64,000 nucleotides of DNA, taken from Myxococcales bacterium (GTDB lineage Bacteria; Myxococcota_A; Polyangia; Polyangiales; JAFGIB01). A program made the translations under genes and the position numbers. The notes under the pieces were generated by a model that saw nothing but the letters and a program-made list of their open reading frames with translations, was not told the origin of the DNA and did not search any database. The DNA is taken from NCBI GenBank assembly GCA_029880325.1, contig JAOUOP010000002.1, forward strand, positions 124,001 to 188,000. Reading direction: 5' to 3'. Of the stretch, positions 47,448-56,329 are shown piece by piece (position 1 is the stretch's first letter; every line of letters begins with the position of its first letter).

Positions 47448-48674
47448 CTACTTCAGCTGATCCGAGCTCAGGTTGAGCTGGCGGCGGGCAACGATCAGCT
47501 GCTGGATCTGCTGGGTCCCCTCGAAGATGTCGAGGATCTTGGAGTCGCGGGCCCACTTTTCGATCAGCTCGTCCTGACCGTAGCCCAGGGCGCCGCAGAG
47601 CTCGACGCAACGCAAGGTGATGGCGTTGCCCACGCGGCCGGCCTTGGCCTTGGCCATGGAGGCTTCCATGGAGTTGGGTTCGCCGTTGTCGGCCATCCAG
47701 GCCGCGCGCAGCACCAGCAGCCGCGCGCCCTCCCAGTCGGCTTCCATGCGCACGAGCTCGGCCTCCAGGGCGCTCATCTCCCACAGCGGCTTGTCGAAGT
47801 CGACCTCGATGCCCTCGGCTTTGTAGAGCTCGATGGTCCGCTCCAGGGCGGCGCGGCTGCAGCCGATGGCCATGGCCGCGACGGTGGGCCGGGTATTGTC
47901 GAAGGTCTGCATCACCTTGCCGAAGGCGGCGCGCTTGTCGCCCTCTTGCACCTCGGCGCTACCCAGGACGTTGTCCTTGGGGATGCGACAGTCGGTGAGC
48001 ATGATGGTGGCGGTGTCCGAGGCGCGGATGCCGAGCTTGTGCTCGAGCTTGGCCACTTCCATGCCGGGCGTGCCCTTGGGCACCACGAAGGACTTGATGG
48101 CGGCCTTGCCCTTGCTCTTGTCGAGCGTGGCCCAGACCACCACGGCGTCGCAACGACCGCCGGCGGTGACGAAGATTTTTTCACCATTGAGCACCCACTC
48201 GTCGCCCTCGAGGCGGGCGGTGGCGCCGATGGAAGCCGAGTCCGAGCCCGAGGCCGGCTCGGTGATGGCCATGGCCGCGTAGTAACTGCCGAAGCGCGCC
48301 TTCTGCTCGGGGGTGGCGACAGCCGAGATGGCGGCGTTGCCGAGGCCGGCGCCGGGCAGCGAGAGCATCAGGCCCACGTCGCCCCAGCACATTTCCTCGA
48401 CGGTGACGCAGGTCGACATGTTGCTGCCGTTGACGACGCCCTCGGGCTTCTTCTTGGGCGGCTTTTCGGCGCGCTCTTTTTTGGCCTCGCCATCCTTGGC
48501 TGCGGGCGGCTTTTGACTGGGGCGGGGGCGGCGGTCGAGGACCTTCAGCTCCTCGGGAACGGCGTGCTCCTGCTGGTCGTACTTGCGCGAGATGGGTCGC
48601 AGTAGCTGCGCGGCCACCCCCTGCATCATGGCCTTTTGGTCCTGCAGCGGCTTGGAAAGCTCGAGGTTGATCAT
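47448..48674 (-). CDS. Acyl-CoA dehydrogenase with Lys-rich insertion
   Basis: 408 aa. The FAD/acyl-CoA fold is clear: MAITEPASGSDSASIGATA, the flavin-site FVTAGGRCDAVVVWATL, the C-terminal TLRCVELCGALGYGQDELIEKWARD and the catalytic-base Glu in ILDIFEGTQQIQQLI. The N-terminal helical domain is interrupted at about 45-88 by a Lys/Pro/Glu-rich stretch (RPRPSQKPPAAKDGEAKKER), which is not standard. It oxidises an acyl-CoA to the enoyl-CoA and passes electrons to ETF. The second acyl-CoA dehydrogenase gene lies 32 bp upstream on the same strand, so they form an operon and may form a hetero-complex. Confidence 0.92.
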   Translation of the reverse strand: MINLELSKPLQDQKAMMQGVAAQLLRPISRKYDQQEHAVPEELKVLDRRPRPSQKPPAAKDGEAKKERAEKPPKKKPEGVVNGSNMSTCVTVEEMCWGDVGLMLSLPGAGLGNAAISAVATPEQKARFGSYYAAMAITEPASGSDSASIGATARLEGDEWVLNGEKIFVTAGGRCDAVVVWATLDKSKGKAAIKSFVVPKGTPGMEVAKLEHKLGIRASDTATIMLTDCRIPKDNVLGSAEVQEGDKRAAFGKVMQTFDNTRPTVAAMAIGCSRAALERTIELYKAEGIEVDFDKPLWEMSALEAELVRMEADWEGARLLVLRAAWMADNGEPNSMEASMAKAKAGRVGNAITLRCVELCGALGYGQDELIEKWARDSKILDIFEGTQQIQQLIVARRQLNLSSDQLK

Positions 48675-48706
48675 GGTCTTGCCTCTCTTTGAATCCTATC
48701 TCGCCG

Positions 48707-49819
48707 TCAAACGCTGGCGCAGCCCTCGAGGATGCCCACGGCACGCATATTGCGGTACCACAGCTCCACCATGTGCTCTCGGATGAAGCCGTGGCCGCCC
48801 AGCAGCTGCACGCCGTCGGTGCCGATCTTCATGCCCTTGTCGGCGCATTGCACGCGCGCCAGGTAGGCCTCGCGACGGAAGTCCAGGCCCTGCTCGGCGC
48901 GGGCGGCGGCGCGATAGACCATCAGACGCATGGCGTCGAGCTCGATGGCGATGTCGGCGATCATGAAGGCCACCGACTGGCGGTGGGTGATGGGCTCACC
49001 GAAGGCCACGCGCTCGCTGCAGTAGTCCTTGACGTAGTCCAGGATGGCCTGGCCCACACCCAGCGACGCGGCGGCGACGCCGATGCGGCTGAGATCGACC
49101 AGGCGGCGCAGGTCGAAGCTGCCCTCGGGGCCGCCCAGGCGCGCACTCGCGGGCAGCTTGACGTCGCTGAGCGTCAGCTTGCTCAGCTGCAGCGGGCGCA
49201 GCCCCATGAAGCGCTCGTCGCTGGCCTCGAGGCCGGCCTGGCCGCGCTCGACGACGAAGGCCGCTGGGCCGCGATCTTGCTCGTCGGCCACCACCAGCAT
49301 CACCTCGGCGCTGCCGCCGAGCGGGACCATGGTCTTGACGCCATCGAGCACGTAGCCATCGGCCACCTTGCGCGCGCGGGTCTTGGGTTTGAGCGGATCG
49401 AAGCGCAGCCCGGGCTCCATCAGCGCCACGCTGGCGGGGCGAAAGCCGTCCTCGGTGAAAGCGGGCAACAGCGCCTGTTGCTGCGCGTCGCTGCCGTGAT
49501 CGATGACGGCGTTGATAAACGAAAGCGAAGAGACCGCGCCCAGTGCCAGCGACATGTCGCCGTAGGCCAGATCCTCGATGATCAGCATGTTGCTGACCGG
49601 TGAGCGCTCGGCGCCGAGGCCGCCCTGGTCTTCGGCGATCGGCACCATGTTGAAGCCCAGCTCCACGCTCTTTTCGTAGAAGCCCTCGGGCGCGCGCCCG
49701 GCCTCGTCGGCGCTGCGCGAATGGACTCGCATCTCGGTGGCCGCGAACTTGCGGACCGTATCGCGCATCAGCGCCTGCTCTTCCGTCAGCGTCAAATCGA
49801 AGAGGGGGAGTTCGGACAT
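48707..49819 (-). CDS. Acyl-CoA dehydrogenase
   Basis: 370 aa. N-domain LTLTEEQALMRDTVRKFAATEM, middle domain SVALMEPGLRFDPL, and C-domain RVAFGEPITHRQSVAFMIADIAIELDAMRLMVYRAA and GVQLLGGHGFIREHMVELWYRN. Near the C-terminus it reads AVGILEGCAS, where the usual catalytic Glu motif (YEG-T/S) is changed, so activity may depend on its partner. The first gene of the pair with 47448-48674. ATG 49819 begins the conserved sequence; the open frame upstream to 49888 is not conserved-looking. Confidence 0.88.
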   Translation of the reverse strand: MSELPLFDLTLTEEQALMRDTVRKFAATEMRVHSRSADEAGRAPEGFYEKSVELGFNMVPIAEDQGGLGAERSPVSNMLIIEDLAYGDMSLALGAVSSLSFINAVIDHGSDAQQQALLPAFTEDGFRPASVALMEPGLRFDPLKPKTRARKVADGYVLDGVKTMVPLGGSAEVMLVVADEQDRGPAAFVVERGQAGLEASDERFMGLRPLQLSKLTLSDVKLPASARLGGPEGSFDLRRLVDLSRIGVAAASLGVGQAILDYVKDYCSERVAFGEPITHRQSVAFMIADIAIELDAMRLMVYRAAARAEQGLDFRREAYLARVQCADKGMKIGTDGVQLLGGHGFIREHMVELWYRNMRAVGILEGCASV

Positions 49820-50041
49820 GATCGACCAGCTCGTCTGGGGCGAAGGTACGCCGTGTTGAGAAGATGCCGAGCCACTCACACCCGGCACCCCGATGTAGGC
49901 GCCGCAGCCTCGTCGAAGCGCCGAGGGCGGCAGCGGGGTGCGCTAGCATACACATGGCGCGCAAGTTGAAAACCGCTGCGCGACGATCGGGGCCACGGCG
50001 GCCCCAGGCGGCTGAAATTTCCCGGCAATTGGCGCGCCGCC

Positions 50042-50542
50042 TCACCCCGATGACAAGGCGATACGCACCTCGAAGCCGGGGTCGCGATTGATGCCGCGCA
50101 CGCGGCCGCGCATCAGGGTGACCAGGTCGCGCACCAGCGACAGCCCAATGCCGGTGCCCTTCTGGCGGCGGGTGAGTTCGTCTTCGCCGCGAAGGAAAGG
50201 TTCGAAGACGGCTTTGAGGTGGGTCTCGGCGATGCCCGGCCCGAAGTCGCGCACCATGCCGTCGCGCAGCATCTCGCCGCACGTGCCTATCGCCGTCAGC
50301 GGCATCTTCAACTCGTGGGTAACCGCCGAGACGAAGTTATTGCGACGCCCGGCGAAGCGCACCTGGATGGCGACCGTGCGATACAGGGCGAAGATGCCGC
50401 TGATGACTGCGAGTGAAAGCAGCCCGGCCAGGCCGCAACAGATGGAGGCTTCGTCCTCGACGATCAACACGCGCATGCCCTGACCCGCCGCCGTGTAGCT
50501 GATGAACACCAGCGGCGGCTCGGCCGTGAGTTTGCCCGTCAC
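50042..50542 (-). pseudogene. Collapsed two-component system: response-regulator start fused to a gutted histidine kinase
   Basis: An in-frame 166-codon chimera. Residues 23-42 (MRVLIVEDEASICCGLAGLL) are the first strand and acidic pocket of a response regulator. They run directly into a membrane-segment end (SLAVISGIFALYRTV) and a HisKA box VSAVTHELKMPLTAI (H76). At residue 97/98 (near 50251) the sequence jumps from the dimerisation helix to the G1/G2 part of the ATPase domain (RDFGPGIAETHL, GTGIGLSLVRDL), with the N-box region missing. A complete sensor, receiver and ATP-binding site are therefore absent. It most likely derives from adjacent regulator and kinase genes by two in-frame deletions. 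Confidence 0.7.
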
Positions 50543-50663
50543 TGCGTCCCCAGCTCGCTCCTCGCGGCCAGCCTACCATGGCTCCGCCCCCGGGATCGCC
50601 ATCCATAGGGCGTCAGGCGCGCGCACCGGAGCCTCGAATCCGCCACCCCTAACTCCCAGCTGC

Positions 50664-51323
50664 TCACCCCCCGCGCTGACGCGCCAGCAACAACCCATCC
50701 GGCGTCGGAACGCACACGCTCTCGAACGCGGCCGCGCTCTCCTCGTGAAAGCGGCGCATGGCCTCGGCCGTGGGCGTGTCGGCGAGAAGGTTGCCGAAGA
50801 GGTAGACGTTGTCGGCCAGCAGCAGGCCCCCGGGGCGCAGGTTGTCACGCGCCCAGCGCCCGTAGTCGCAATAGCCCTCTTTGTCGGCGTCGACGAAGAC
50901 CGCATCGAAGGGCCCTTCGCCAGCCAGCTCCCCGAGCAGCGAAAGCGCCTGCCCCACCCGCACCTCCACGCGCTCGCCCAAGCCCGCGCGCTCGATGTTC
51001 TGGCGCGCGACGCTGGCGTGCTTGGGATCGACCTCCAGAGAGATCAGGTGCCCGTCGGGCGGCAGCGCCCGCGCCATACGTATCGCCGAGTAGCCCGCGA
51101 GCGTGCCGATCTCCACCACGCGCCGCGCGCCGATCAGGCCCAGCAGAAAACCCAGCAGCTTGCCCTCCGACGGCGCCACCATGATCGGCGGCATGCCGGC
51201 GGCGGCCGGGGCCTCGAAGGCTTCGCGCAGGGGCCCGTCGTGGGCGGCGTGCACGCGGTCGCAAAACGAGACGATGTCGGGGGCGGCGTAGCGAATGCCG
51301 GTGCGGCTTTGGTCATCGGCCAT
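50664..51323 (-). CDS. SAM-dependent O-methyltransferase (COMT/CaffeoylCoA-type)
   Basis: 219 aa. Motif I VVEIGTLAGYSAIRMARALP, then LISLEVDPKHASVARQNIERAG, the metal-binding FDAVFVDADKEGYCDY (Asp of the D-A-D-K motif) and DNVYLFGNL, match the small cation-dependent O-methyltransferases. The substrate is probably a catechol-like phenol, not identifiable from sequence. ATG 51323 is taken, 6 codons inside the longest frame. The GGDEF gene lies 30 bp upstream on the same strand, so an operon is likely. Confidence 0.88.
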   Translation of the reverse strand: MADDQSRTGIRYAAPDIVSFCDRVHAAHDGPLREAFEAPAAAGMPPIMVAPSEGKLLGFLLGLIGARRVVEIGTLAGYSAIRMARALPPDGHLISLEVDPKHASVARQNIERAGLGERVEVRVGQALSLLGELAGEGPFDAVFVDADKEGYCDYGRWARDNLRPGGLLLADNVYLFGNLLADTPTAEAMRRFHEESAAAFESVCVPTPDGLLLARQRGG

Positions 51324-51353
51324 GGCCGAGTTGTAACACACGCGCTCGCGGTC

Positions 51354-52010
51354 TCAGGCCACCTGCGCCTCGGCCTTGCGCCCGGCCTTGTCGCGGTAGA
51401 GTTCGCGGTCGGCGCGCTCGAAAAGCGAGTCCTCACCGGCACGTATCTCGTCGCTGGCGGCCACACCCACGCTGATGCGCGGACGGCCAAAGGGCGTCTC
51501 CACGGCCTCGATGGCAGCGCGGATGCGCTCGCCGGAAGCGCGTGCCCCCTCGCCATTGGCCCCGACCATGATGATGGCAAACTCATCGCCGCCCAGGCGG
51601 GCCACCACGTCACTGCTACGGACAGACGCCGTGCAGGCCTCGGCGACGGCCACGATCACGGTATCGCCGGCGGCGTGGCCGTGGGTGTCGTTGATGGCCT
51701 TGAGCCCGTCCAGGTCGAGCAGGACCAGGGCGAAGCACTCCCCCTGGCGCTCGGCACGGGCCTGCTCGCGCTCGAGACTCTCCTGGAAGCAGCGGCGGTT
51801 TGCCACCCCGGTCAGGGCATCGCGGCCGGCCAGGCGCCGCAGCTGGTCGAGCTCGCAGCTCTGGCGCGCCAGGCACTCCAGCAGCGGCCGGTAGGTCTTG
51901 ACGTCCTCGCCCAGCAGGTTGCTCGCCCGGTGCATGGCGAGCAGGGAATCGCGTGCGGAACCCGCGGAGGCGAGTTCGGTCAGGGCGAGGACTGCGGCTT
52001 CGATGCTCAT
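51354..52010 (-). CDS. Diguanylate cyclase (GGDEF) without sensor domain
   Basis: 218 aa. A helical N-terminal part of about 60 residues (LLAMHRASNLLGEDVKTYRPLLECLARQ) precedes a GGDEF domain: DALTGVANRR, LLDLDGLKAINDTHGHAAGD and the intact A-site LGGDEF. RSSD five residues before GGDEF is a proper inhibitory I-site. It should make c-di-GMP from GTP with feedback inhibition. ATG 52010 is the likely start. No receiver, PAS or membrane part is present, so the control signal enters otherwise. Confidence 0.92.
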   Translation of the reverse strand: MSIEAAVLALTELASAGSARDSLLAMHRASNLLGEDVKTYRPLLECLARQSCELDQLRRLAGRDALTGVANRRCFQESLEREQARAERQGECFALVLLDLDGLKAINDTHGHAAGDTVIVAVAEACTASVRSSDVVARLGGDEFAIIMVGANGEGARASGERIRAAIEAVETPFGRPRISVGVAASDEIRAGEDSLFERADRELYRDKAGRKAEAQVA

Positions 52011-52146
52011 GGCTGCGACTGCTCCATTTCCGGCTGCCACGGCTCTCGGCCCTTCGCGGCACCCGCAGCGATACATGAGCAATCACCGTGCCAGTGTAAA
52101 ATTCCGTAAAATTTGGGTCCCAGAAAGGGAGTTCGTCAGAGATCCG

Positions 52147-53031
52147 TCATTGGGCGGCCGCCGCGGAAGTCGCCGTCATGACGATGGCGCCCAGGCGCTC
52201 TCCCATCTCGGGCGAGATCTGGTGGGCCACGCCGGGGTACTCGCGCAGCTCCGCGTCGTAGCCGAGTTTCTTGAGGTGTGCGTGCAGGGCGCGGTCGGCG
52301 GCGGCCGGCACGATGCGGTCGGAATCGCCGTGGGCCGCGCGAATCGGCGGCAGGCGCACGCCGGCGGGCTTTTCGCGGGGCCACAGCGGGCGCGGCAACA
52401 TGCCGGCGATGGGATGGGCCATGGACAGCACCTGGGGATGGCCCAGGGCCAGGGCGTAGCTCAGCATCCCGCCCTGGGAGAAGCCGCCCACGAAGGGCAG
52501 GCCGCGGGTCGGCCGCACCGCCCTGAGCCCCTCGAGGGCCCGCGCCAGCTGTGCGGCGGCGGTGGCGATACCGCGCGCCAGGCCCGCCGAATCGCCATCG
52601 CCGACCCGGAACTCGAACCAGGAAAAGCCCGGACCCCGCGGGATCGGTGCCTGGGGCAAGATGATGCGCATGGGCACGCCCACCTCGCCGATCCAGACGT
52701 CCCGCGGCCGATCGCCCAGGCCGTGGATCAGCACCACCATCGGCAGGGCGCTATCGGCCTTGGCCCCGCCGCGCAGGAGCTCCAGGTAGCGAAGCCCGGC
52801 GCACTGGCCCCAGCCCTGCGCGTCGGGCGCGCTGCAGGCCCGGGCCCCCTGGGCCTCGGCGCCCGGGGAGACCGCCTTGGCGCTCGCGGCGAGCGCGGGC
52901 GCCTGTACCGGAGCGGGCTTCGGCTCGGCAGCCGCCGGCTCACGGGCGCCGAGCTCGCACGCCGCCGCCGCACACAAAAGCAACGCGAGCCCGAGCCCCA
53001 ATCCGCTGTCGGAGCTACGCGCTGCCATCAC
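52147..53031 (-). CDS. Exported alpha/beta-hydrolase, phospholipase/carboxylesterase type
   Basis: 294 aa. An N-terminal lipoprotein-like signal (LGLALLLCAAAAC) and an Ala/Pro spacer are followed by an alpha/beta-hydrolase domain: MVVLIHGLGDRPRDV (oxyanion hole), nucleophile in VGGFSQGGMLSYALALG, catalytic Asp in AAHGDSDRIVP and His in YPGVAHQIS. Carboxylesterase/lysophospholipase activity is expected at the envelope. Its start overlaps the end of the upstream MFS gene by 17 bp, so the two are in one operon and the transporter could handle the product. Confidence 0.85.
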   Translation of the reverse strand: MMAARSSDSGLGLGLALLLCAAAACELGAREPAAAEPKPAPVQAPALAASAKAVSPGAEAQGARACSAPDAQGWGQCAGLRYLELLRGGAKADSALPMVVLIHGLGDRPRDVWIGEVGVPMRIILPQAPIPRGPGFSWFEFRVGDGDSAGLARGIATAAAQLARALEGLRAVRPTRGLPFVGGFSQGGMLSYALALGHPQVLSMAHPIAGMLPRPLWPREKPAGVRLPPIRAAHGDSDRIVPAAADRALHAHLKKLGYDAELREYPGVAHQISPEMGERLGAIVMTATSAAAAQ

Positions 53032-54325
53032 CGCTGATCTCCTCCAGCTCGCGCTGCCTCGTCTCCGGGAAACCCAGCAAAACCGCCGCAGCCAACAGCA
53101 CCGTCATCGCCACCACGGGAATCGCAAAGCCGATTTCCTCCACGCTCTGCACCCCATAGCTGTCGATGGCCAGCAGCCCCACGACCCCGCCCAGGGTCTC
53201 GAGCACCGAGAACATGCCCGATGCGGCGCCGCGGTGGGAGGTGGGAAAGAGTTCAGTGGCCAGCGCCCGCAGGATCACGCGCCCGCCCATGGAGCAGAAC
53301 ACCAGCCCGACCCACGACACCACCACCACCCACGCGGGCCCGTTGTAGAAGCCCAGCGACGCCAGCGGAAAGCTGCTGAGCAGGCCGATGCCCACCTTGC
53401 GCCGCCCCAGCACATCGCCCAGCCGCCCGGCCACGATGTTGCCAACGATGCCGATGGCGCCGCCCAGGATCACCAGCGACGAGTACTGCCCCGGGCTCCA
53501 ACCCAGCTGGCTCTGGGTGAAGTAGCCGCTGAACTGAAAACTCGGCAGCGTCGCAGCAGCCGCGAAAAAGCCGCTCAGGGCCACGCCGGCAGCCCGGGCT
53601 GGATGGGTCGAGATCAGGTCCTTGAGCGGCGACAGCACCGCCGCAAGCCCCCTGGTGTGCTGCTGCCCCTGGGAGGCGAAACGCGCGGTCTCGGGGATAC
53701 GCGCACGGAAGAACGGAATCAGCAGCAGCGGCACCACACCAAAGGCGTAGAGCGCGCGCCAGCCATAGGGCAGCCGTTCGATCTGGGAAAACGCCAGCGC
53801 GCCCAGGCCGTGGCCCACCGCGCCGAGAGCCGCCAACATGCCCATGCCCCAGCCACGATGCTGGGCGGGAAATTCCTCGGTGACGATCACGAAGGCCACC
53901 GCTGAACCCGCGAGGAAGAAGGTGCGCGTCAGGGCCTGCAGCAACACGAACTGCAGGGGCGTTTGAGCGAAAGCCGTGGCGAAGGTGACCACGCCCATGG
54001 CCGCGGTCGAGAAGATGAAGACCGGGCGGCGCCCGATGCGATCGGCGAAGGGGATCACGGCAAAGGCGGGAATCGCGCCCAAACGGATCCACGCCAGATA
54101 GCGGGCCAGGTCCTGCTCGGGGATGCGCAGCTCGGCGGCGATCTGCTTGAGCGCCGAGGTCAGCATCGCCAGGTCGTACTCTTCGAAGAGCAACGCCAGG
54201 GCGACAGCCCCCAGCAGCCCCAGGGAGCGCTCATCGAGGCCACTGGGCACGCGGCCGAGAAAAGGCGGAATCCACCAGGGATTGCGCAGTCGACCTGGAG
54301 GCGGGGACGCGGATGGGGCCGTCAC
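53015..54325 (-). CDS. Major facilitator superfamily transporter
   Basis: 436 aa with 12 membrane segments. The MFS inter-domain signature FADRIGRRPVFIFSTAAMG (loop 2-3) and the repeat in loop 8-9, VAGRLGDVLGRRKVG, are clear. It resembles sugar/acid-type MHS proton symporters. The substrate is not identifiable. It overlaps the esterase gene and follows tatA after 90 bp. Confidence 0.9.
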   Translation of the reverse strand: MTAPSASPPPGRLRNPWWIPPFLGRVPSGLDERSLGLLGAVALALLFEEYDLAMLTSALKQIAAELRIPEQDLARYLAWIRLGAIPAFAVIPFADRIGRRPVFIFSTAAMGVVTFATAFAQTPLQFVLLQALTRTFFLAGSAVAFVIVTEEFPAQHRGWGMGMLAALGAVGHGLGALAFSQIERLPYGWRALYAFGVVPLLLIPFFRARIPETARFASQGQQHTRGLAAVLSPLKDLISTHPARAAGVALSGFFAAAATLPSFQFSGYFTQSQLGWSPGQYSSLVILGGAIGIVGNIVAGRLGDVLGRRKVGIGLLSSFPLASLGFYNGPAWVVVVSWVGLVFCSMGGRVILRALATELFPTSHRGAASGMFSVLETLGGVVGLLAIDSYGVQSVEEIGFAIPVVAMTVLLAAAVLLGFPETRQRELEEISGDGSA

Positions 54326-54415
54326 GTGGCCCGGAGCCTACTTGAAAGGGACGGTCGGCGCTCCTGCTCCGCACGCACGGGGCGCACGAGGACGAGCATC
54401 AGCGCAAAGTGCGAC

Positions 54416-54655
54416 TCAGCCCTTTTGCTCGGCGGTCTGGGCCTTGGCGGGGGTCGACTCCAGCTCCTGGGCGCTGGAGGTCTCGGCGACCTGCTTTTCC
54501 GGCGGCGTCACATCCTCGTCGTCGGAGTCCAGGCCCTTCTTGAAGTTGCGGATGGCCTTGCCCATCCCGTCCGCCAGGGCCGGCAAGCGCTTGGCCCCAA
54601 AGAGGAGCACGAGGATCGCGAGGATGATCCCGAGTTCTGCCATTCCCATGCGCAC
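54416..54655 (-). CDS. tatA: Twin-arginine translocase subunit TatA/E
   Basis: 79 aa from GTG 54655 (AGGGAG 9 bp upstream) or 77 aa from ATG 54649. The membrane helix MGMAELGIILAILVLLFGA is followed by the hinge KRLP and the amphipathic helix ALADGMGKAIRNFKKGL, then an acidic C-tail. TatA oligomers form the pore of the Tat system that exports folded proteins. tatB and tatC are not adjacent. It is divergent from yggT. Confidence 0.93.
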   Translation of the reverse strand: MRMGMAELGIILAILVLLFGAKRLPALADGMGKAIRNFKKGLDSDDEDVTPPEKQVAETSSAQELESTPAKAQTAEQKG

Positions 54656-54806
54656 AGCCAAAAACTCCCTGCTGAGGTCCGCCGGCCAGTGTAGCCGGAT
54701 TCGTCTCAATTACCCACCGACCGGGCGCCGGCGCAAGTCGACGCCGCCCCAAAGCTGCCAAAGTCGTGAAATTGCCCGAAAATCACCGAAGGGTTAGCTT
54801 CTCCGT

Positions 54807-55052
54807 ATGCAGCATCTGATCACCGGCCTGCAGTTGCTGGTCTTCGGCGACGCCCTCTTCAGCTGGTTTCTGAGCCCCGATACGCCGCCGCGGGCGTGGA
54901 CCAAACCGCTGCTCGACCCGGTCTACGAGCCGGTGCGCAACGCGCTCAGCCCCACCGGCCTGCCCATCGACCTGGCCCCGCTGCTGGCCCTGGCCGTGCT
55001 CTACGGCATCCAAAAGATGCTCGAGCGGCCCAGCGGCAGGAACCTGGGCTGA
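54807..55052 (+). CDS. YggT-family membrane protein
   Basis: 81 aa with two membrane segments. The family pattern is visible as LFGDALFSWFLSPDT, PLLDPVYEPVRNAL and PIDLAPLLALAVLYGIQ. YggT proteins are small membrane proteins of unclear role, linked with cell division, ion homeostasis or envelope shape. Separated from the methyltransferase gene by 16 bp, so probably one operon. Confidence 0.85.
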   Translation: MQHLITGLQLLVFGDALFSWFLSPDTPPRAWTKPLLDPVYEPVRNALSPTGLPIDLAPLLALAVLYGIQKMLERPSGRNLG

Positions 55053-55068
55053 GCGGGCGCGGGCACCG

Positions 55069-55842
55069 ATGCCTGCGGCCGACAACGCGAGCGCCGAAGC
55101 TGCCCCGACGGTGCGCCGCTACCTGGGTGGCGTCGAGGCCATCGAGCGCGCACTGGACGCCGCTGAAGCGGTGCGCGTGCTGCTCGTGGAGCGCGACGAC
55201 AGCGACCCGTCGGTGCTCGCGCTTGTGGCGCGGGCCGAAGCCTCGGGCGTGCGGATCTGGCGTGGCGGCCCCGGCGATCTGCGACGCATGAGTCGCGGCG
55301 AGCCCGAGCGCGTGGTCGCCATGGTCGGCCCCGACCCCACCCCCGATTTCGAGCGTGTGCTCACCGATGGCGGCGCCATCTGGCTGCTGCATCGCGCGCG
55401 CTATCCGAGCAACGTGGGTTTTGCCCTGCGTACCGCCGAAGTCAGCGGCGCCAGCGCGCTGATCGTCGACGCCACTTTCAATCACGACGAACGCTCGCGC
55501 GTCAGCCACGTGAGCATGGGAGCCGATCGCCTGCTGCCGCTCTTTTACCGCTCGAGCGAGGACGTGCTGACAGCAGCGCGGGCGGCCGGCCGGCGTCTGG
55601 TGGCACTCGAAGACGTGGGCCGGCATGCGCCGTGGCAGGTCGATCTACGCGGTCCGCTGTTGCTCATCGCCGGCAGCGAACGCCACGGCCTCGGCCAAGA
55701 TCTTTTGGACCGCGTCGACGCAGTGGTGCGCCTACCGATGGCCGGCTTCATTCCTTCGTACAACTTGCAGGCAGCCATCGCGGCGCTGAGTGTGGAGCGA
55801 CTGCGACAGAGCTCGAGTTTCCAGACAACTGACGGTGGATGA
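55069..55842 (+). CDS. SpoU/TrmH-family RNA 2'-O-methyltransferase
   Basis: 257 aa. The SPOUT trefoil-knot motifs are complete: motif 1 RYPSNVGFALRTAEVSGASALIV, motif 2 LLIAGSERHGLGQDLLDRVD and motif 3 VRLPMAGFIPSYNLQAAIAAL. The N-terminal 80 residues include a short RNA-binding-like part with VRVLLVERDDSDPSVLAL. The target (tRNA G18, 23S G2251 or another) cannot be fixed from sequence. It follows yggT. Confidence 0.9.
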   Translation: MPAADNASAEAAPTVRRYLGGVEAIERALDAAEAVRVLLVERDDSDPSVLALVARAEASGVRIWRGGPGDLRRMSRGEPERVVAMVGPDPTPDFERVLTDGGAIWLLHRARYPSNVGFALRTAEVSGASALIVDATFNHDERSRVSHVSMGADRLLPLFYRSSEDVLTAARAAGRRLVALEDVGRHAPWQVDLRGPLLLIAGSERHGLGQDLLDRVDAVVRLPMAGFIPSYNLQAAIAALSVERLRQSSSFQTTDGG

Positions 55843-56124
55843 AAATACGGCGCCAATAAAACGACAAGATAAATGACCCTCAAACGACCCCGGGTTGAGC
55901 TTGGCGTTGGCGCAAAAGGGTCTACCTTTGTGCTTGGAAATGGCTTGTTTTCGCGCAGCATCGCAACGACGGGTGTACCGGTGTTGCACAAGAAATTTCG
56001 ACTCGCGATACAAACTTTTTACTTGTCATCATAGCCGCTTCGGGGCACAACCGGGGCGTTAGGGGAACGCGCTTGGGGCGCGCCAACAAACTTCGCAAAG
56101 TTCCGATGGAAGGGGATCGAACTC
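55843..56124. other. AT-richer intergenic stretch before a small ORF
   Basis: 282 bp, noticeably richer in A/T than the neighbours (AAAATACGG, ACAAACTTTTTACTTG). TTGCAC and GATACA 17 bp apart (about 55985-56013) are a weak promoter candidate. No protein frame supported on either strand. Confidence 0.4.
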
Positions 56125-56319
56125 GTGGCAATGCAGTTTCAGTACAACGACCGTTTCGAGAGCACACAGCACGTGTTGCCTCCGGTCGGCCTGGGCTGCG
56201 AACGCGCCTCCGAGACCGCATGTGATCCAGGTCACACCGCATCCCGCTTCTCAACGATTTTCCCTGCTCGCAGGCAGCGGCCCACACCAGCTGCCGTCTG
56301 CGAACTCTACCTCCACTGA
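56125..56319 (+). CDS. Small ORF (64 aa) followed by a strong hairpin
   Basis: GTG 56125 has GGAAGGGG 9 bp upstream; an in-frame ATG is at 56131. The peptide starts MAMQFQYNDRFESTQHVLPP, contains three Cys and ends CELYLH, with no membrane helix or signal peptide. The stop is 10 bp before a 15-bp hairpin, giving the outline of a complete small transcription unit. The codon use is not strongly biased, so this could equally be a non-coding RNA ending at the hairpin. I recognise no homologue. Confidence 0.4.
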   Translation: MAMQFQYNDRFESTQHVLPPVGLGCERASETACDPGHTASRFSTIFPARRQRPTPAAVCELYLH

Positions 56320-56329
56320 CACCACCCCC

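Noticed and set aside
49989..50005. GGGGCC / GGCCCC inverted repeat as a terminator
   Set aside because: Only a 6-bp stem in GC-rich DNA with no T-run; expected by chance.
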